64,000 nucleotides of DNA from RUG11237 sp045119215. Lineage in GTDB: Bacteria; Bacillota; Clostridia; Lachnospirales; Lachnospiraceae. The stretch's first letter is position 1; each line of letters starts with the position of its first letter. Location of the stretch: contig JBGVDD010000266.1 in NCBI GenBank assembly GCA_045119215.1, positions 1-64,000 on the forward strand. Reading direction: 5' to 3'. The notes below the pieces were generated by a model. It was not told where the DNA came from, searched no databases, and worked only from the letters and a program-made list of their open reading frames with translations. The position numbers were made by a program, and so were the translations under genes. Below, in pieces: positions 16,348 through 25,947 of the stretch.

Positions 16348-18966
16348 ATGGGAAAACTGATTATAATTGATGGAAATAGCATCGGGAAGATGATGTATTA
16401 TGGTCTTCCTCAAATAACAAAAAAAGAGGAAAAAGAGTTGCCAAATGCAGTGCAGGGAGGTATGAAATTACTGGAGAATTTCAGAATCCAGGAGGACAAT
16501 GAATACATGATTGGTCTGTTTTCAAAGGAAAATCATAAAAAAATCAGCCAATTGCTAGAACTTTGGAAGCAACAGTTGCAAAAACAGTCCATTGCCACCC
16601 TTTGGTCAGAAAATGGAAATTTTGCAGGAATAAACTCTGTGATAAATATGGTTTCAAAGGAGCAGGAGGTGCTCCTTGTCACCACAGATAAAAAAATGTG
16701 CTCTCTGGTAGGAGGAAAGGTTCAAGTATGTGTTATTTTGTCAGGGCAGCAAATGGAATATTATGATAAAGACAGGATGGAGAAGGAGTTTCATATGAGT
16801 GGGGCTTCTTATGGCTTGGCTCTGCATATGGCAGACTGTCTAAGAAAAGAACAGGAAAAGTATCCGGTATATGAAAAAACAATTTTAAAACTGGTGTCTG
16901 AATTACAGGTAGAAACAGCAGAAGATTTCTATGAAAAATTAGAAAGTTGTATTTCAAAATCCCTGAAAGAAAGACTTCAGAAGAAAAAAGATGTGATTTT
17001 GGAAGGGGAACGAAAACTACTAAGTGAAAAAAACAGCACCCCGGCAACCATTTCTCTGGAGGAGATGAGAATAAACAGGGATATGTTTTGGCAGTCCGCA
17101 GACTTGGAAGATGAAAATCCTTTTTTATTGGATGAAAGCACAGGGGAAACGAAGAAAGAACAAGAAACAAAGCTTTGGAATGTGATAAGAGTAGAGGATT
17201 TTGCAAAGGCAGAGGAAATTTTTGCAGAGTGTACGAAACAGATAGATAGCTTTTCATTTCAATTTTTGATTTCCACAAAAAAGAATTCAGCCAATGATGA
17301 AGTAAAGGAAATCAAAGGGGTAGCATTTAGCCATAACGGAAGTGATGTTTACTATATAGAGACCATGCTGTTTTTTACAGAGGATTATCTGGTGGATAAG
17401 ATTGGACAGTGTATTCAAAATGCAAAACAAATTGTCACCTTTGATTTAAAAGAGCAACTTTTCTTGTTTGCGGATACAAAGGTTTATGAAGCCTGTGCAG
17501 ACAGGGCAAAGGATATTGTAGTAGCCTGTTATTTACTGGAGCCTTTAAAAAGTGAATATACCAGTCAGTATATGGCAAAGGAATATTTAGGGATGGAGAT
17601 TCCTTCCATGGAAGAGATGTTTGGCAAAGTGAAGGTGGAAAAAGCCATAGAAGCTGGACATAAAAACTTGAGTAATTACGCGGCAAATATGGCAGGATGT
17701 AGTTTCTTATGTTTTTCAAAGGTATATGACAGACTAAAAAAAGAGGGGATGGAACAGCTTTTTGATGAAATAGAAATGCCGCTGGTATTTACCTTGTTTG
17801 AAATGGAACAGACAGGAGTGAAGGTACAGGCTGGGGAATTGGATAAGCTTAGTGTGAAACTAACCACAGAGATTGAGAGAATACAGGATGAGATTTACAA
17901 GGAGGCAGGAGAGGAGTTTAACATTAACTCACCAAAACAGTTAGGTGAAGTATTGTTTGAGCATATGAAGCTGCCAAACGGGAAAAAGACGAAAACCGGG
18001 TATTCCACCTCGGCGGAGGTTTTGGAAAAGTTGTCAGCGGAGTATCCATTTGTAAAGAAAATACTGGAGTACCGGCAGTACACAAAGTTAAATTCTACCT
18101 ACGCAGTTGGATTAAAGGGATGTATTTCTTCCGATGGAAGGATTCACTCTAAGTTTAACCAGACCATTACGGCAACGGGAAGAATCAGCAGCACAGAGCC
18201 AAATCTTCAGAACATTCCTATTCGTATGGAATTAGGACGCCAGATTCGAAAGGTGTTTGTGCCAAGGGAAGGTTTTGTTTTAATTGATGCAGACTATTCA
18301 CAAATTGAATTGAGGGTGCTTGCCCATATGTCAAAGGATGAAAACCTGATTCAGGCATACAGGTCAAGAGAGGATATTCACAAAATGACAGCTTCCCAGG
18401 TGTTTCATATTCCATTTGATGAGGTTACACCACAGCAGAGAAGAAATGCAAAAGCGGTGAACTTTGGAATTGTATATGGAATCTCTTCTTTTGGGTTAAG
18501 TGAAGATTTGAGCATCTCAAGAAAAGAAGCTAATGAATATATTCAAAAATATTTTGAGACATATCCGGCAATCAAAACCTTTTTGGATGGGTTGGTGGAT
18601 GAGGCAAAGGAGAAAGGATATGTGAAAACTTTGTTTCACAGAAAACGACCCATACCGGAATTACAATCCTCAGCCTATATGCAGAGAGCCTTTGGAGAGC
18701 GTGTGGCAATGAATTCACCTATTCAGGGAACCGCAGCGGATATTATAAAAATTGCCATGGTGGCGGTAAACAGGAAATTAAAGGAGAAAAATCTGGAATC
18801 AAAACTGATTCTACAGGTTCATGATGAACTGATTATAGAAGCAAAGCTTGAGGAAGTGGAACAGGTAAAGGAGATTTTAGCCAGTCAAATGCAACAGGCA
18901 GCTAGTTTAGCAGTGCCTTTAGATATCGATTTACAGTGTGCAGATTCCTGGTATGACGCACATTAG
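16348..18966 (+). CDS. polA: DNA polymerase I with degenerate 5' nuclease domain
   Basis: The 872-residue protein has an intact family A polymerase domain: DADYSQIELRVLAHMS (motif A, ~646), RRNAKAVNFGIVYG (motif B, ~697) and QVHDELIIEA (motif C, ~824). The 3'-5' exonuclease-like middle domain lacks the DxE motif, as in many Gram-positive PolA proteins. The first ~180 residues keep only the outline of the FEN-like 5' nuclease: IIIDGNS and LPNAVQGG survive. The acidic clusters are gone (EADD replaced by sequence near NFAGINSV; TGDKD replaced by TTDKK), and the helical-arch FDxxxxTFRH region is absent. The enzyme probably cannot remove RNA primers by itself. AAAGGAG precedes the start at 16348. 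coaE follows after 33 nt. Confidence 0.93.
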   Translation: MGKLIIIDGNSIGKMMYYGLPQITKKEEKELPNAVQGGMKLLENFRIQEDNEYMIGLFSKENHKKISQLLELWKQQLQKQSIATLWSENGNFAGINSVINMVSKEQEVLLVTTDKKMCSLVGGKVQVCVILSGQQMEYYDKDRMEKEFHMSGASYGLALHMADCLRKEQEKYPVYEKTILKLVSELQVETAEDFYEKLESCISKSLKERLQKKKDVILEGERKLLSEKNSTPATISLEEMRINRDMFWQSADLEDENPFLLDESTGETKKEQETKLWNVIRVEDFAKAEEIFAECTKQIDSFSFQFLISTKKNSANDEVKEIKGVAFSHNGSDVYYIETMLFFTEDYLVDKIGQCIQNAKQIVTFDLKEQLFLFADTKVYEACADRAKDIVVACYLLEPLKSEYTSQYMAKEYLGMEIPSMEEMFGKVKVEKAIEAGHKNLSNYAANMAGCSFLCFSKVYDRLKKEGMEQLFDEIEMPLVFTLFEMEQTGVKVQAGELDKLSVKLTTEIERIQDEIYKEAGEEFNINSPKQLGEVLFEHMKLPNGKKTKTGYSTSAEVLEKLSAEYPFVKKILEYRQYTKLNSTYAVGLKGCISSDGRIHSKFNQTITATGRISSTEPNLQNIPIRMELGRQIRKVFVPREGFVLIDADYSQIELRVLAHMSKDENLIQAYRSREDIHKMTASQVFHIPFDEVTPQQRRNAKAVNFGIVYGISSFGLSEDLSISRKEANEYIQKYFETYPAIKTFLDGLVDEAKEKGYVKTLFHRKRPIPELQSSAYMQRAFGERVAMNSPIQGTAADIIKIAMVAVNRKLKEKNLESKLILQVHDELIIEAKLEEVEQVKEILASQMQQAASLAVPLDIDLQCADSWYDAH

Positions 18967-18999
18967 CAGGTATCAGCAACAGGAAAAAGAGGAAGTAAC

Positions 19000-19608
19000 A
19001 TGAAAATCATTGGTATTACAGGAGGAGTGGGGGCAGGAAAAACCCGCATCCTTGCATATATAGAAGAAAATTATAAAGCATATGTGATTCGCACAGATGA
19101 GACGGCAAAACTGTTACAGACTCCGGGACATGATTGTTATGAAAAAATTGTGGAATGTCTTGGAAATGAAATTTTAGGAGAAGATGGGCAGATTGACAGA
19201 CAGAAAATGGCTCAAGTGATTTTTTCCAATCAGGAAAAGTTAGCTCAGGTGAATGAAATTGTACACCCACAAGTGAATGCATATGTGGCAGAAAAAATAA
19301 AAGAAGAAGAGCAAAAAGGTCAGGTGGATTACTTTTTTATAGAGGCTGCATTATTAATTGAGAATCATTATGATGAAATTTGTGACGAACTGTGGTATAT
19401 TGATACAAGCGAGGATATTCGAAGACAAAGATTGAAGGAAAGCCGGGGATATTCCGATGAAAAAATTAATGACATTATTAGCAAACAGCTTTCAGAACAA
19501 GAGTTTAGGAAGCATTGCCAGGTTCATTTAAATAATAACAGGGAATTGCAAATGGTATATCAGCAGATTGATAAGGAATTAGGAGGAAATAATCAGTGGA
19601 GGAAATAA
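19000..19608 (+). CDS. coaE: Dephospho-CoA kinase
   Basis: This 202-residue P-loop kinase performs the last step of coenzyme A synthesis, adding phosphate to the 3' hydroxyl of dephospho-CoA. The P-loop is GITGGVGAGKTRIL (5-18). Downstream are RTDETAK, EIVHPQVNAYV with the family's VHP motif, and EAALLIENHYDE. The length is normal. AAGAGGAAG lies before the ATG. It follows polA closely, an order common in Clostridia, and overlaps the FtsA-like gene by 13 nt. Confidence 0.94.
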   Translation: MKIIGITGGVGAGKTRILAYIEENYKAYVIRTDETAKLLQTPGHDCYEKIVECLGNEILGEDGQIDRQKMAQVIFSNQEKLAQVNEIVHPQVNAYVAEKIKEEEQKGQVDYFFIEAALLIENHYDEICDELWYIDTSEDIRRQRLKESRGYSDEKINDIISKQLSEQEFRKHCQVHLNNNRELQMVYQQIDKELGGNNQWRK

Positions 19609-21803
19609 AAAAGTATCCGGCACATTTGGTGTTTGGACTGGATATAGGAACCAGAAGTCTGGTAGGTACCGTTGGGTACAAGATGGCAGAACGTTTTGAG
19701 GTGGTTGCCCAGTATGTGAAAGAACACGATACCAGAGCCATGATGGATGGACAGATTCATGATATCAATGCGGTGGGGGAAAGCATTGTAAAGGTAAAAG
19801 AGGAATTGGAGCGCCAGGTAGGTCAGCCTTTGACTGAAGTGTGTATTGCAGCGGCAGGTCGTGTTCTTCGAACCATGGAGGTTCATGGAGAACAAGAATA
19901 TGAGGAGGAGACAGAAATCACACCGGAGTTAATCTATTCTCTGGATTCGTTGTGTGTGGAAAACGCCCATGGAAAGATTGCAGATTTGCGGGAAAACGGC
20001 ATGAAATTCTACTGCGTAGGTTCTACTGTAATTCGTTATTATTTAAATGACTATCCCATTACCACCTTAGAATCTCACAAGGCAAAAAAGGTAGGAGCGG
20101 ATATGTTGGTTACCTTCCTTCCGGAGGATGTTGTGGATGGATTGTATAAGGCAGTGGGAATTGCAGGATTACAGGTGGCTTCCCTTACCTTAGAGCCCAT
20201 TGCAGCCATGAATGTTGCCATCCCTGAAATGTTTCGAATGTTGAACATTGCACTGGTTGATGTGGGGGCAGGAACCTCAGATATTTGTATTACAAAGGAT
20301 ATGAGTATTGTTGCCTACGGTATGATTCCCTGTGCAGGGGATGAACTGACAGAAGCCATAGCAAGGCATTATCTGTTGGATTTTAAAAGTGCGGACAGAT
20401 TAAAAATAGATGCCAGTGGAAAAAAGAAAAGTGTAAGCTTTAAGGATATTATGGGGCTTACCCATCAGGTGTCACCTGCTGAGGTGTTGGATGTGGTGCA
20501 ACCGGTAGTGGATGATATTGCAGAAAAAGTGGCAGATAAGATTATAGAATTAAATGGAGGAAAGCCGGTGAGTGCCGTATTTATTGTTGGCGGTGGCGGA
20601 AAAATCAAAGGATTTGACAAGGCCCTGGCTCAAAAGCTTGGAATCTTACCAGAGCGTGTGGCACTTCGGGGAGAAGAAGTGATGGATGATATTAATTTCT
20701 GGCAGAGCGAAATCAAAAAAGACCCATTACTTGTGACTCCTATTGGTATCTGTCTGAATTTTTATGATCAGAAGAATAATTTTATCTTTGTAAACTTTAA
20801 TGAAAAAAGGATAAAGCTCTATGATAACAATCGTTTATCTGTTGTGGATGCAGCCATGCAGGCAGGCTTCCCAAATGAGCAGCTATTCCCAAGGCGTGGA
20901 AAGGAATTAAACTTTACCGTGGATGATAAGCCAAGAATGATTCGTGGAGAATTAGGAGAGCCGGCAGTGATTACCCTGGACGGTGAAGTGGTAAGTATAA
21001 ATGCTCCGATAGAGGCAAATGTACATATTAGAATACAGCCATCCACCGCAGGTGCGCCGGCAGAGTATACCATAGAACAGTTGCCAGAATACAATGGAGT
21101 GATTACCTTTATGGTAAATGGCAAAAAGATAGAATGCCCCAAATTTGTGCAGGTAAACGAACAGCTGGTATCCGGATACTACAGTATTCAGGATGGAGAC
21201 AACATCAAGATGTTAAAATACTATACGGTAGGACAGATTCTGGAATTTATGGATGTTATGCTGGATTACAATACAGAGATTTATGTAAATAACCAACTGG
21301 CATTTCGGGACACCATCTGTTATGAGAACTTTTCTATTTCCTGGGAGGAAAACAAACATCAGGACAGCACAGTGGTAAACAAACCGGAAAAACCCATAAC
21401 ATCTAATTACGCACAGAGGGTGGAGACAGATGCCAAGGTAGATGCCATCAAGAGTATGGTGGCAGATATCAATGAGACATACAATTCAGACATAGATATC
21501 AAGGCAGTGTTTTCAAAAGATTATGTGCCGGAAGAACAACACACAGATGCAATAGAAAGCTCAGGAGAGTCTGAGGAGCCAGAAAAAGAAGAAATAGTAC
21601 ACGATATCCATGTGGTGGTGAATGAAAAAAGCTTTACATTGACTGGGAAAAAGAAGTATACTTTTATCGATGCCTTTGACGCAGTTGGATTTGATGTGTC
21701 TCAGGGGATTGGAAAGGAGCTTGCAATGGAAATTAACGGACAGCCTTGTACCTTTGTTTCTCCTATCCGAGAAAATGATGTGATGCATATTTATTGGAAA
21801 TAG
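19596..21803 (+). CDS. FtsA-like actin-fold ATPase with long C-terminal extension
   Basis: The GTG at 19596 has AGGAGG nine bases upstream and lies inside the end of coaE. The 735-residue protein has an FtsA/PilM-type actin fold in its first ~370 residues: FGLDIGTRSLVG (phosphate 1), ALVDVGAGTSDICI (phosphate 2) and FIVGGGGKIKGF (adenosine motif). It is nearly twice the length of FtsA (~420 aa). The remaining ~365 residues hold beta-rich segments with VTFMVNGKKIECP-type stretches and a C-terminal ubiquitin-like region (VVVNEKSFTLTGKKKYTFI). A role in cell division or pilus assembly is plausible; the family proves only a polymerising ATPase. Confidence 0.78.
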   Translation: MEEIKKYPAHLVFGLDIGTRSLVGTVGYKMAERFEVVAQYVKEHDTRAMMDGQIHDINAVGESIVKVKEELERQVGQPLTEVCIAAAGRVLRTMEVHGEQEYEEETEITPELIYSLDSLCVENAHGKIADLRENGMKFYCVGSTVIRYYLNDYPITTLESHKAKKVGADMLVTFLPEDVVDGLYKAVGIAGLQVASLTLEPIAAMNVAIPEMFRMLNIALVDVGAGTSDICITKDMSIVAYGMIPCAGDELTEAIARHYLLDFKSADRLKIDASGKKKSVSFKDIMGLTHQVSPAEVLDVVQPVVDDIAEKVADKIIELNGGKPVSAVFIVGGGGKIKGFDKALAQKLGILPERVALRGEEVMDDINFWQSEIKKDPLLVTPIGICLNFYDQKNNFIFVNFNEKRIKLYDNNRLSVVDAAMQAGFPNEQLFPRRGKELNFTVDDKPRMIRGELGEPAVITLDGEVVSINAPIEANVHIRIQPSTAGAPAEYTIEQLPEYNGVITFMVNGKKIECPKFVQVNEQLVSGYYSIQDGDNIKMLKYYTVGQILEFMDVMLDYNTEIYVNNQLAFRDTICYENFSISWEENKHQDSTVVNKPEKPITSNYAQRVETDAKVDAIKSMVADINETYNSDIDIKAVFSKDYVPEEQHTDAIESSGESEEPEKEEIVHDIHVVVNEKSFTLTGKKKYTFIDAFDAVGFDVSQGIGKELAMEINGQPCTFVSPIRENDVMHIYWK

Positions 21804-21834
21804 GTGAAAAACACATAAAGAAAGTAGGATAAAA

Positions 21835-22632
21835 ATGAATTTATGCAGTGTATGTAGTGGCAGCAGCGGCAATTGCATCTATGTGGGGGATGACAACACC
21901 CATATGATTATAGATGCAGGAGCCAGTGGAAAAAAGATGGAAAGCGGAGTAAACTCCTTTGACCTGTCTTTAAAAGACATGAATGCAGTTTTGATTACCC
22001 ATGAACACCAAGACCATGTAAAAGGGTTAGGAGTGATTGCCAGAAGATACGGGATACCCATTTATGGAACGAGAGGCACGTTGCAGGCGATACAGTCTAT
22101 GAAACAGTTAGGTGACATTCCAATGGATTTGTTTCATGAGATTAAGGCAGATGAGGATTTTTATATCAACGATATCTGCGTAAAACCTTTTGAAATCTCC
22201 CATGATGCCGCCGAACCGGTAGGTTATCGCTTTGAAAAGGGCAATAAAGCCATGGCAATTGCAACAGATTTAGGAGAATATACACAATATACTATAGACA
22301 AACTCAGTGGATTAGATGTATTATTGTTAGAGGCGAACCATGATGTGCGAATGTTACAGGTGGGAGCGTATCCTTACTATCTAAAACAGCGTATTCTGGG
22401 AAGAAAGGGACATTTGTCCAATGAGGCGTCAGGAAAGCTGCTGAGCAGAGTTTTACATGATGGTATGAAGAAGATTTTCCTTGGGCATCTTAGCAAGGAA
22501 AATAATTATGAGGAGCTGGCATATGAGACGGTAAGATTGGAAATCGCCATGGCGGACAACAAATATAAACCGGAGGATTTTGCTATTGAGGTTGCCAGAC
22601 GAGACGTAGCTTCCAAGTTGGTTTCAGCTTAG
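21835..22632 (+). CDS. walJ: MBL-fold metallohydrolase, WalJ/YycJ type
   Basis: This 265-residue metallo-beta-lactamase-fold protein has the metal motif THEHQDHVKG (His-x-His-x-Asp-His, ~55-64), further ligands in EISHDAAEPVGY and ATDLGEYT, and a final GHLSKENN motif. The N-terminal CSGSSGNCIYV is characteristic of the WalJ/YycJ group, proposed 5' nucleases linked in Bacilli to the WalKR cell-wall signalling locus. No walKR genes are present here. AGTAGGAT is a weak ribosome binding site. The product is cytoplasmic. Confidence 0.85.
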   Translation: MNLCSVCSGSSGNCIYVGDDNTHMIIDAGASGKKMESGVNSFDLSLKDMNAVLITHEHQDHVKGLGVIARRYGIPIYGTRGTLQAIQSMKQLGDIPMDLFHEIKADEDFYINDICVKPFEISHDAAEPVGYRFEKGNKAMAIATDLGEYTQYTIDKLSGLDVLLLEANHDVRMLQVGAYPYYLKQRILGRKGHLSNEASGKLLSRVLHDGMKKIFLGHLSKENNYEELAYETVRLEIAMADNKYKPEDFAIEVARRDVASKLVSA

Positions 22633-22675
22633 AATGAACAAAAAAAGTGCAGGGCACTACAAAATGGAGGATAAA

Positions 22676-22948
22676 ATGAAGAAAACAATTATTACAGTAA
22701 TCGGAAAAGACACAGTAGGAATTATCGCTAAGGTATGTACATATTTAGCAGAACAGAATATCAATATTTTAGATATTTCACAGACCATTGTTCAGGAATA
22801 TTTCAACATGATGATGATTGTAGACATGAACAGTGCTTCTAAGGGATTTGGAGATATTCAGGCAGACTTAGACAAATTAGGCGAGGAAATTGGTGTTGCA
22901 ATCAAGTGTCAGCACGAGGATATTTTCCAGATGATGCACAGAGTATAA
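22676..22948 (+). CDS. ACT-domain regulatory protein (UPF0237)
   Basis: This 90-residue protein is a single ACT domain (KTIITVIGKDTVGIIAKV, then INILDISQTIVQEYFNMMMIV). GGAGG sits directly before the ATG at 22676; the open frame extends to 22634 without a site. ACT domains usually bind amino acids. It lies 48 nt before the PFL/UPF0210 gene, an arrangement widespread in Firmicutes, so both probably act together, but the ligand is unknown. Confidence 0.9.
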   Translation: MKKTIITVIGKDTVGIIAKVCTYLAEQNINILDISQTIVQEYFNMMMIVDMNSASKGFGDIQADLDKLGEEIGVAIKCQHEDIFQMMHRV

Positions 22949-22996
22949 CTGAAACACTAGTTATAAAAAAATGTAAAGACGAAAGGTAGAAAACTT

Positions 22997-24361
22997 ATGA
23001 TTAATATGTTTGAGGTAAACGAGACCAATAAAATGATAGAACAGGAGAACTTAGATGTAAGAACCATTACTCTTGGTATCAGTTTATTGGATTGTGCCGA
23101 TTCTGATTTAAAGGAAGTAAATAGAAAGATTTATGAAAAAATTACCAGATTGGCAAAAAACTTAGTTGCAACTGGAGAAAAGATTGAACATAAATATGGA
23201 ATTCCTATTGTAAATAAGCGTATCTCAGTGACTCCAATTTCATTGGTTGGAAGTGCTGCCTGCAAGACACCAGAGGATTATGTGACAATTGCAGAGACAT
23301 TAGATAAAGTGGCACATGAGGTAGGGGTAAACTTTATCGGTGGATATTCAGCACTGGTTTCCAAAGGAATGACAAAGAGTGATGAAAATTTAATCCGTTC
23401 CATTCCAATGGCTTTGGCGAAAACAGAAAGAGTATGTAGTTCTGTGAATCTTGGTTCTACCAAGACTGGATTAAATATGGATGCGGTAAAATTAATGGGA
23501 CAGATTGTAAAGGAGACAGCAGAGTACACAAAGGAAAATGATTCTTTGGGCTGTGCAAAATTGGTGGTATTTTGTAATGCTCCAGATGATAATCCGTTTA
23601 TGGCAGGTGCTTTCCATGGTGTGACAGAGGCAGATGCCATTATCAACGTGGGAGTTTCAGGACCAGGTGTGGTAAAGACTGCTCTGGAAAAAGTACGTGG
23701 AGAAAGTTTTGAGGTACTTTGCGAGACGATTAAGAAAACAGCCTTTAAGATTACACGTGTGGGACAGTTAGTTGCCAAGGAAGCATCGAAAGAATTAGGA
23801 ATTCCATTTGGTATTATTGACCTGTCTTTGGCTCCTACACCAGCAGTGGGAGATAGTGTGGCAGATATCTTAAAGGAAATCGGATTGGAACATCCAGGTG
23901 CTCCGGGAACAACAGCAGCATTGGCACTGTTAAATGACCAGGTAAAGAAGGGTGGAGTTATGGCCTCCTCTTATGTTGGCGGATTAAGCGGTGCATTTAT
24001 TCCGGTCAGTGAAGACCAGGGAATGATTGATGCGGTAGTAGCAGGAGCATTGACTATTGAAAAATTAGAGGCAATGACCTGTGTCTGCTCTGTAGGACTT
24101 GATATGATTGCAATTCCTGGAGATACTACTGCAGAAACAATTTCAGGTATGATTGCAGATGAAATGGCAATTGGTATGATCAATCAGAAGACCACAGCAG
24201 TACGTGTGATTCCAGTGATTGGAAAGGGCGTTGGGGAAGTGGTAGAATTTGGTGGATTGCTAGGATATGCACCGGTAATGCCTGTAAATAAATTCTCCTG
24301 TGAGGCTTTTGTAAACCGTGCAGGACGAATTCCAGCTCCAATTCACAGCTTTAAAAACTAA
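22997..24361 (+). CDS. PFL family protein (UPF0210)
   Basis: This 454-residue cytoplasmic protein matches the conserved UPF0210/PFL family, which is distantly related to pyruvate formate-lyase barrels but lacks the glycyl-radical Gly motif. Recognisable blocks are VRTITLGISLLDCAD, RISVTPISLVG, FIGGYSALVSKGM, SSVNLGSTKTGLNMDAV, and GFAPVMPVN-type sequence near the end (GYAPVMPVNKFS). The function is not established. It is the second gene of a pair with the ACT protein. An alternative ATG lies three codons downstream. The gene ends at a strong terminator. Confidence 0.9.
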   Translation: MINMFEVNETNKMIEQENLDVRTITLGISLLDCADSDLKEVNRKIYEKITRLAKNLVATGEKIEHKYGIPIVNKRISVTPISLVGSAACKTPEDYVTIAETLDKVAHEVGVNFIGGYSALVSKGMTKSDENLIRSIPMALAKTERVCSSVNLGSTKTGLNMDAVKLMGQIVKETAEYTKENDSLGCAKLVVFCNAPDDNPFMAGAFHGVTEADAIINVGVSGPGVVKTALEKVRGESFEVLCETIKKTAFKITRVGQLVAKEASKELGIPFGIIDLSLAPTPAVGDSVADILKEIGLEHPGAPGTTAALALLNDQVKKGGVMASSYVGGLSGAFIPVSEDQGMIDAVVAGALTIEKLEAMTCVCSVGLDMIAIPGDTTAETISGMIADEMAIGMINQKTTAVRVIPVIGKGVGEVVEFGGLLGYAPVMPVNKFSCEAFVNRAGRIPAPIHSFKN

Positions 24362-24387
24362 GAAATAAAACACATAACATAAAATAT

Positions 24388-24441
24388 AAAAAGACACCAG
24401 AGGTTTTAAGCTTTATGCTTAAGGTTCCTCTGGTGTTTTTT
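24388..24441 (+). terminator. Terminator after the PFL gene
   Basis: AAAGACACCAGAGG pairs with CCTCTGGTGTTTTT. The loop contains its own TTAAGC/GCTTAA hairpin. A-rich and T-rich flanks could let it serve the opposing tmcAL transcript too. Confidence 0.88.
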
Positions 24442-24459
24442 CATGTAGTAATCATTTCT

Positions 24460-25683
24460 CTACACAATCAACAGCGGTCTGGTGTATTCATTATAGGAAA
24501 GTGAGCTGTTGCCAATTAGATGATACAGCCTACTTGCCTGAATATCTTTTTCCAACATAGCTCTTCCCATAAAAGATAATCTATCCTTATCCTTTGCCAG
24601 GTTGGTAATCACTGGGATAGATGATTTTTGTGCTAATTCAGATAATAGATTTCTGGACTCTTTTTTTACCCCCAATACTTTGGCGTAATTGGCTGCTTCA
24701 CAATCTTTTGGAATATCCTGGGGAGTAATATCCAGAAGGATATGGCAAAGGGCTCTGGAAATTCGTGTATGGGTATAGGATTTGTGCTTTAAAATATCTA
24801 AAAAGCCAGAAATCGTGGTGAAATCATGGAGAGAATTTCCAATTCGGTTCGCCAGGCTGGTGTCCACATCCAAAAACTGATTAAGATGTTTTTGATGTCT
24901 GATAAGTTGGCAGGCGAAAGCCTGGGAAAAATCATCTAATGCTACGGGAGAGGACTGCTTCAATGCTTCCGTCAGAATTTGACAGCTCTTAGGAGGCATA
25001 TGTTTTGAAAAATCAGGTATGATGCCTCGGGAAGAAAAAATAAGGTTTCGAAGGGCAGTGGCAGAACTGTTTTGTACATTTAATGATGTTTCGTGATAAT
25101 CGGCTCCCTGGCGTTGAATATTGCATGGGACAATGGGGCTGTTTAGCTTGTACAAAGCCTTTAGATATTCCAGGGCAAGAATATTGTTTGGCTTGTCAAG
25201 TTCTTTTAGCTTATCCAAAGAAACATCAGGTATAGTCAGCTCTAAGGCTTTTTTCCTGGCAACAGGAAAAGAAAGTCCCATTGAGAGCCCTTGTTTTAAG
25301 GTGATTTGGTATTCTTTAGGCTCCCGGCACAAAAATAGGGATAAGTCCTTTAGAGTGTCTAGATTCTTTGTTTCACTCCCAAATACCAGGGTATCTATGA
25401 TATTTATACCCTGTAGAATGGATACAGCTCCAAAGGCGAACAGCTCGGCGCTACTGGTGGCGTATACTAAGGGAAGCTCCAAAACCATGTCAGCCCCTGA
25501 GGATAAGGCCATATGTGCCCGGGTAAATTTATCAACAATTGCAGGGTATCCTCTTTGGGTAAAATCACCACTTTGAATGACGATGACGTAGTCAGCATTT
25601 GTAATTTCCCTTGCTTTTTCTATTTGGTATGCATGCCCATTGTGAAAAGGGTTGTATTCTGCAATAATGCCAATGATTTTCAT
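24460..25683 (-). CDS. tmcAL: tRNA(Met) cytidine acetate ligase TmcAL
   Basis: This 407-residue nucleotidyltransferase-fold enzyme uses ATP and acetate to acetylate the wobble cytidine of elongator tRNA-Met (ac4C34). The N-terminus GIIAEYNPFHNGHAYQI holds the HxGH-like adenylation motif. GDFTQRGYPAIVDKFTRA and LELPLVYATSSAE are conserved family blocks. The length matches the family (~400 aa). It is single on the minus strand, convergent with the PFL gene. On the minus strand AAGGAG lies six to eight bases before the ATG. Confidence 0.92.
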   Translation of the reverse strand: MKIIGIIAEYNPFHNGHAYQIEKAREITNADYVIVIQSGDFTQRGYPAIVDKFTRAHMALSSGADMVLELPLVYATSSAELFAFGAVSILQGINIIDTLVFGSETKNLDTLKDLSLFLCREPKEYQITLKQGLSMGLSFPVARKKALELTIPDVSLDKLKELDKPNNILALEYLKALYKLNSPIVPCNIQRQGADYHETSLNVQNSSATALRNLIFSSRGIIPDFSKHMPPKSCQILTEALKQSSPVALDDFSQAFACQLIRHQKHLNQFLDVDTSLANRIGNSLHDFTTISGFLDILKHKSYTHTRISRALCHILLDITPQDIPKDCEAANYAKVLGVKKESRNLLSELAQKSSIPVITNLAKDKDRLSFMGRAMLEKDIQASRLYHLIGNSSLSYNEYTRPLLIV

Positions 25684-25806
25684 TGCTTTTCTCCTTTATC
25701 ATAATACTGGAATCATATCATAGGTAAGGAAATGTGCGCAATATACGTTAAAAAATTATCATTCATGTTAAAAAAATATCTAGCTGTTTTTTATCGAGTA
25801 CATACC

Positions 25807-25835
25807 TTGTATACAAAAAAAAAATATTGTATGAT
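25807..25835 (+). promoter_or_regulatory. pta promoter
   Basis: TTGTAT (25807-25812), 17-nt spacer containing an A10 tract, TATGAT (25830-25835). The leader is ~105 nt long. Confidence 0.6.
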
Positions 25836-25898
25836 GTATACACAAAACACGGTACATAGCAATCCGTAATCAAGCAAAGAAAATAGTTGCTGTATACA
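25808..25898. promoter_or_regulatory. Three TGTATACA octamers at the pta promoter
   Basis: Perfect palindromes TGTATACA occur at 25808-25815 (over the -35), 25835-25842 (just after the -10) and 25891-25898 (in the leader). The placement suits a repressor operator set. No known regulator is assigned. Confidence 0.4.
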
Positions 25899-25947
25899 GT
25901 GACAGAAAATATATTTATATACAATAAAGAGGTAGAAGGAGAAAACA

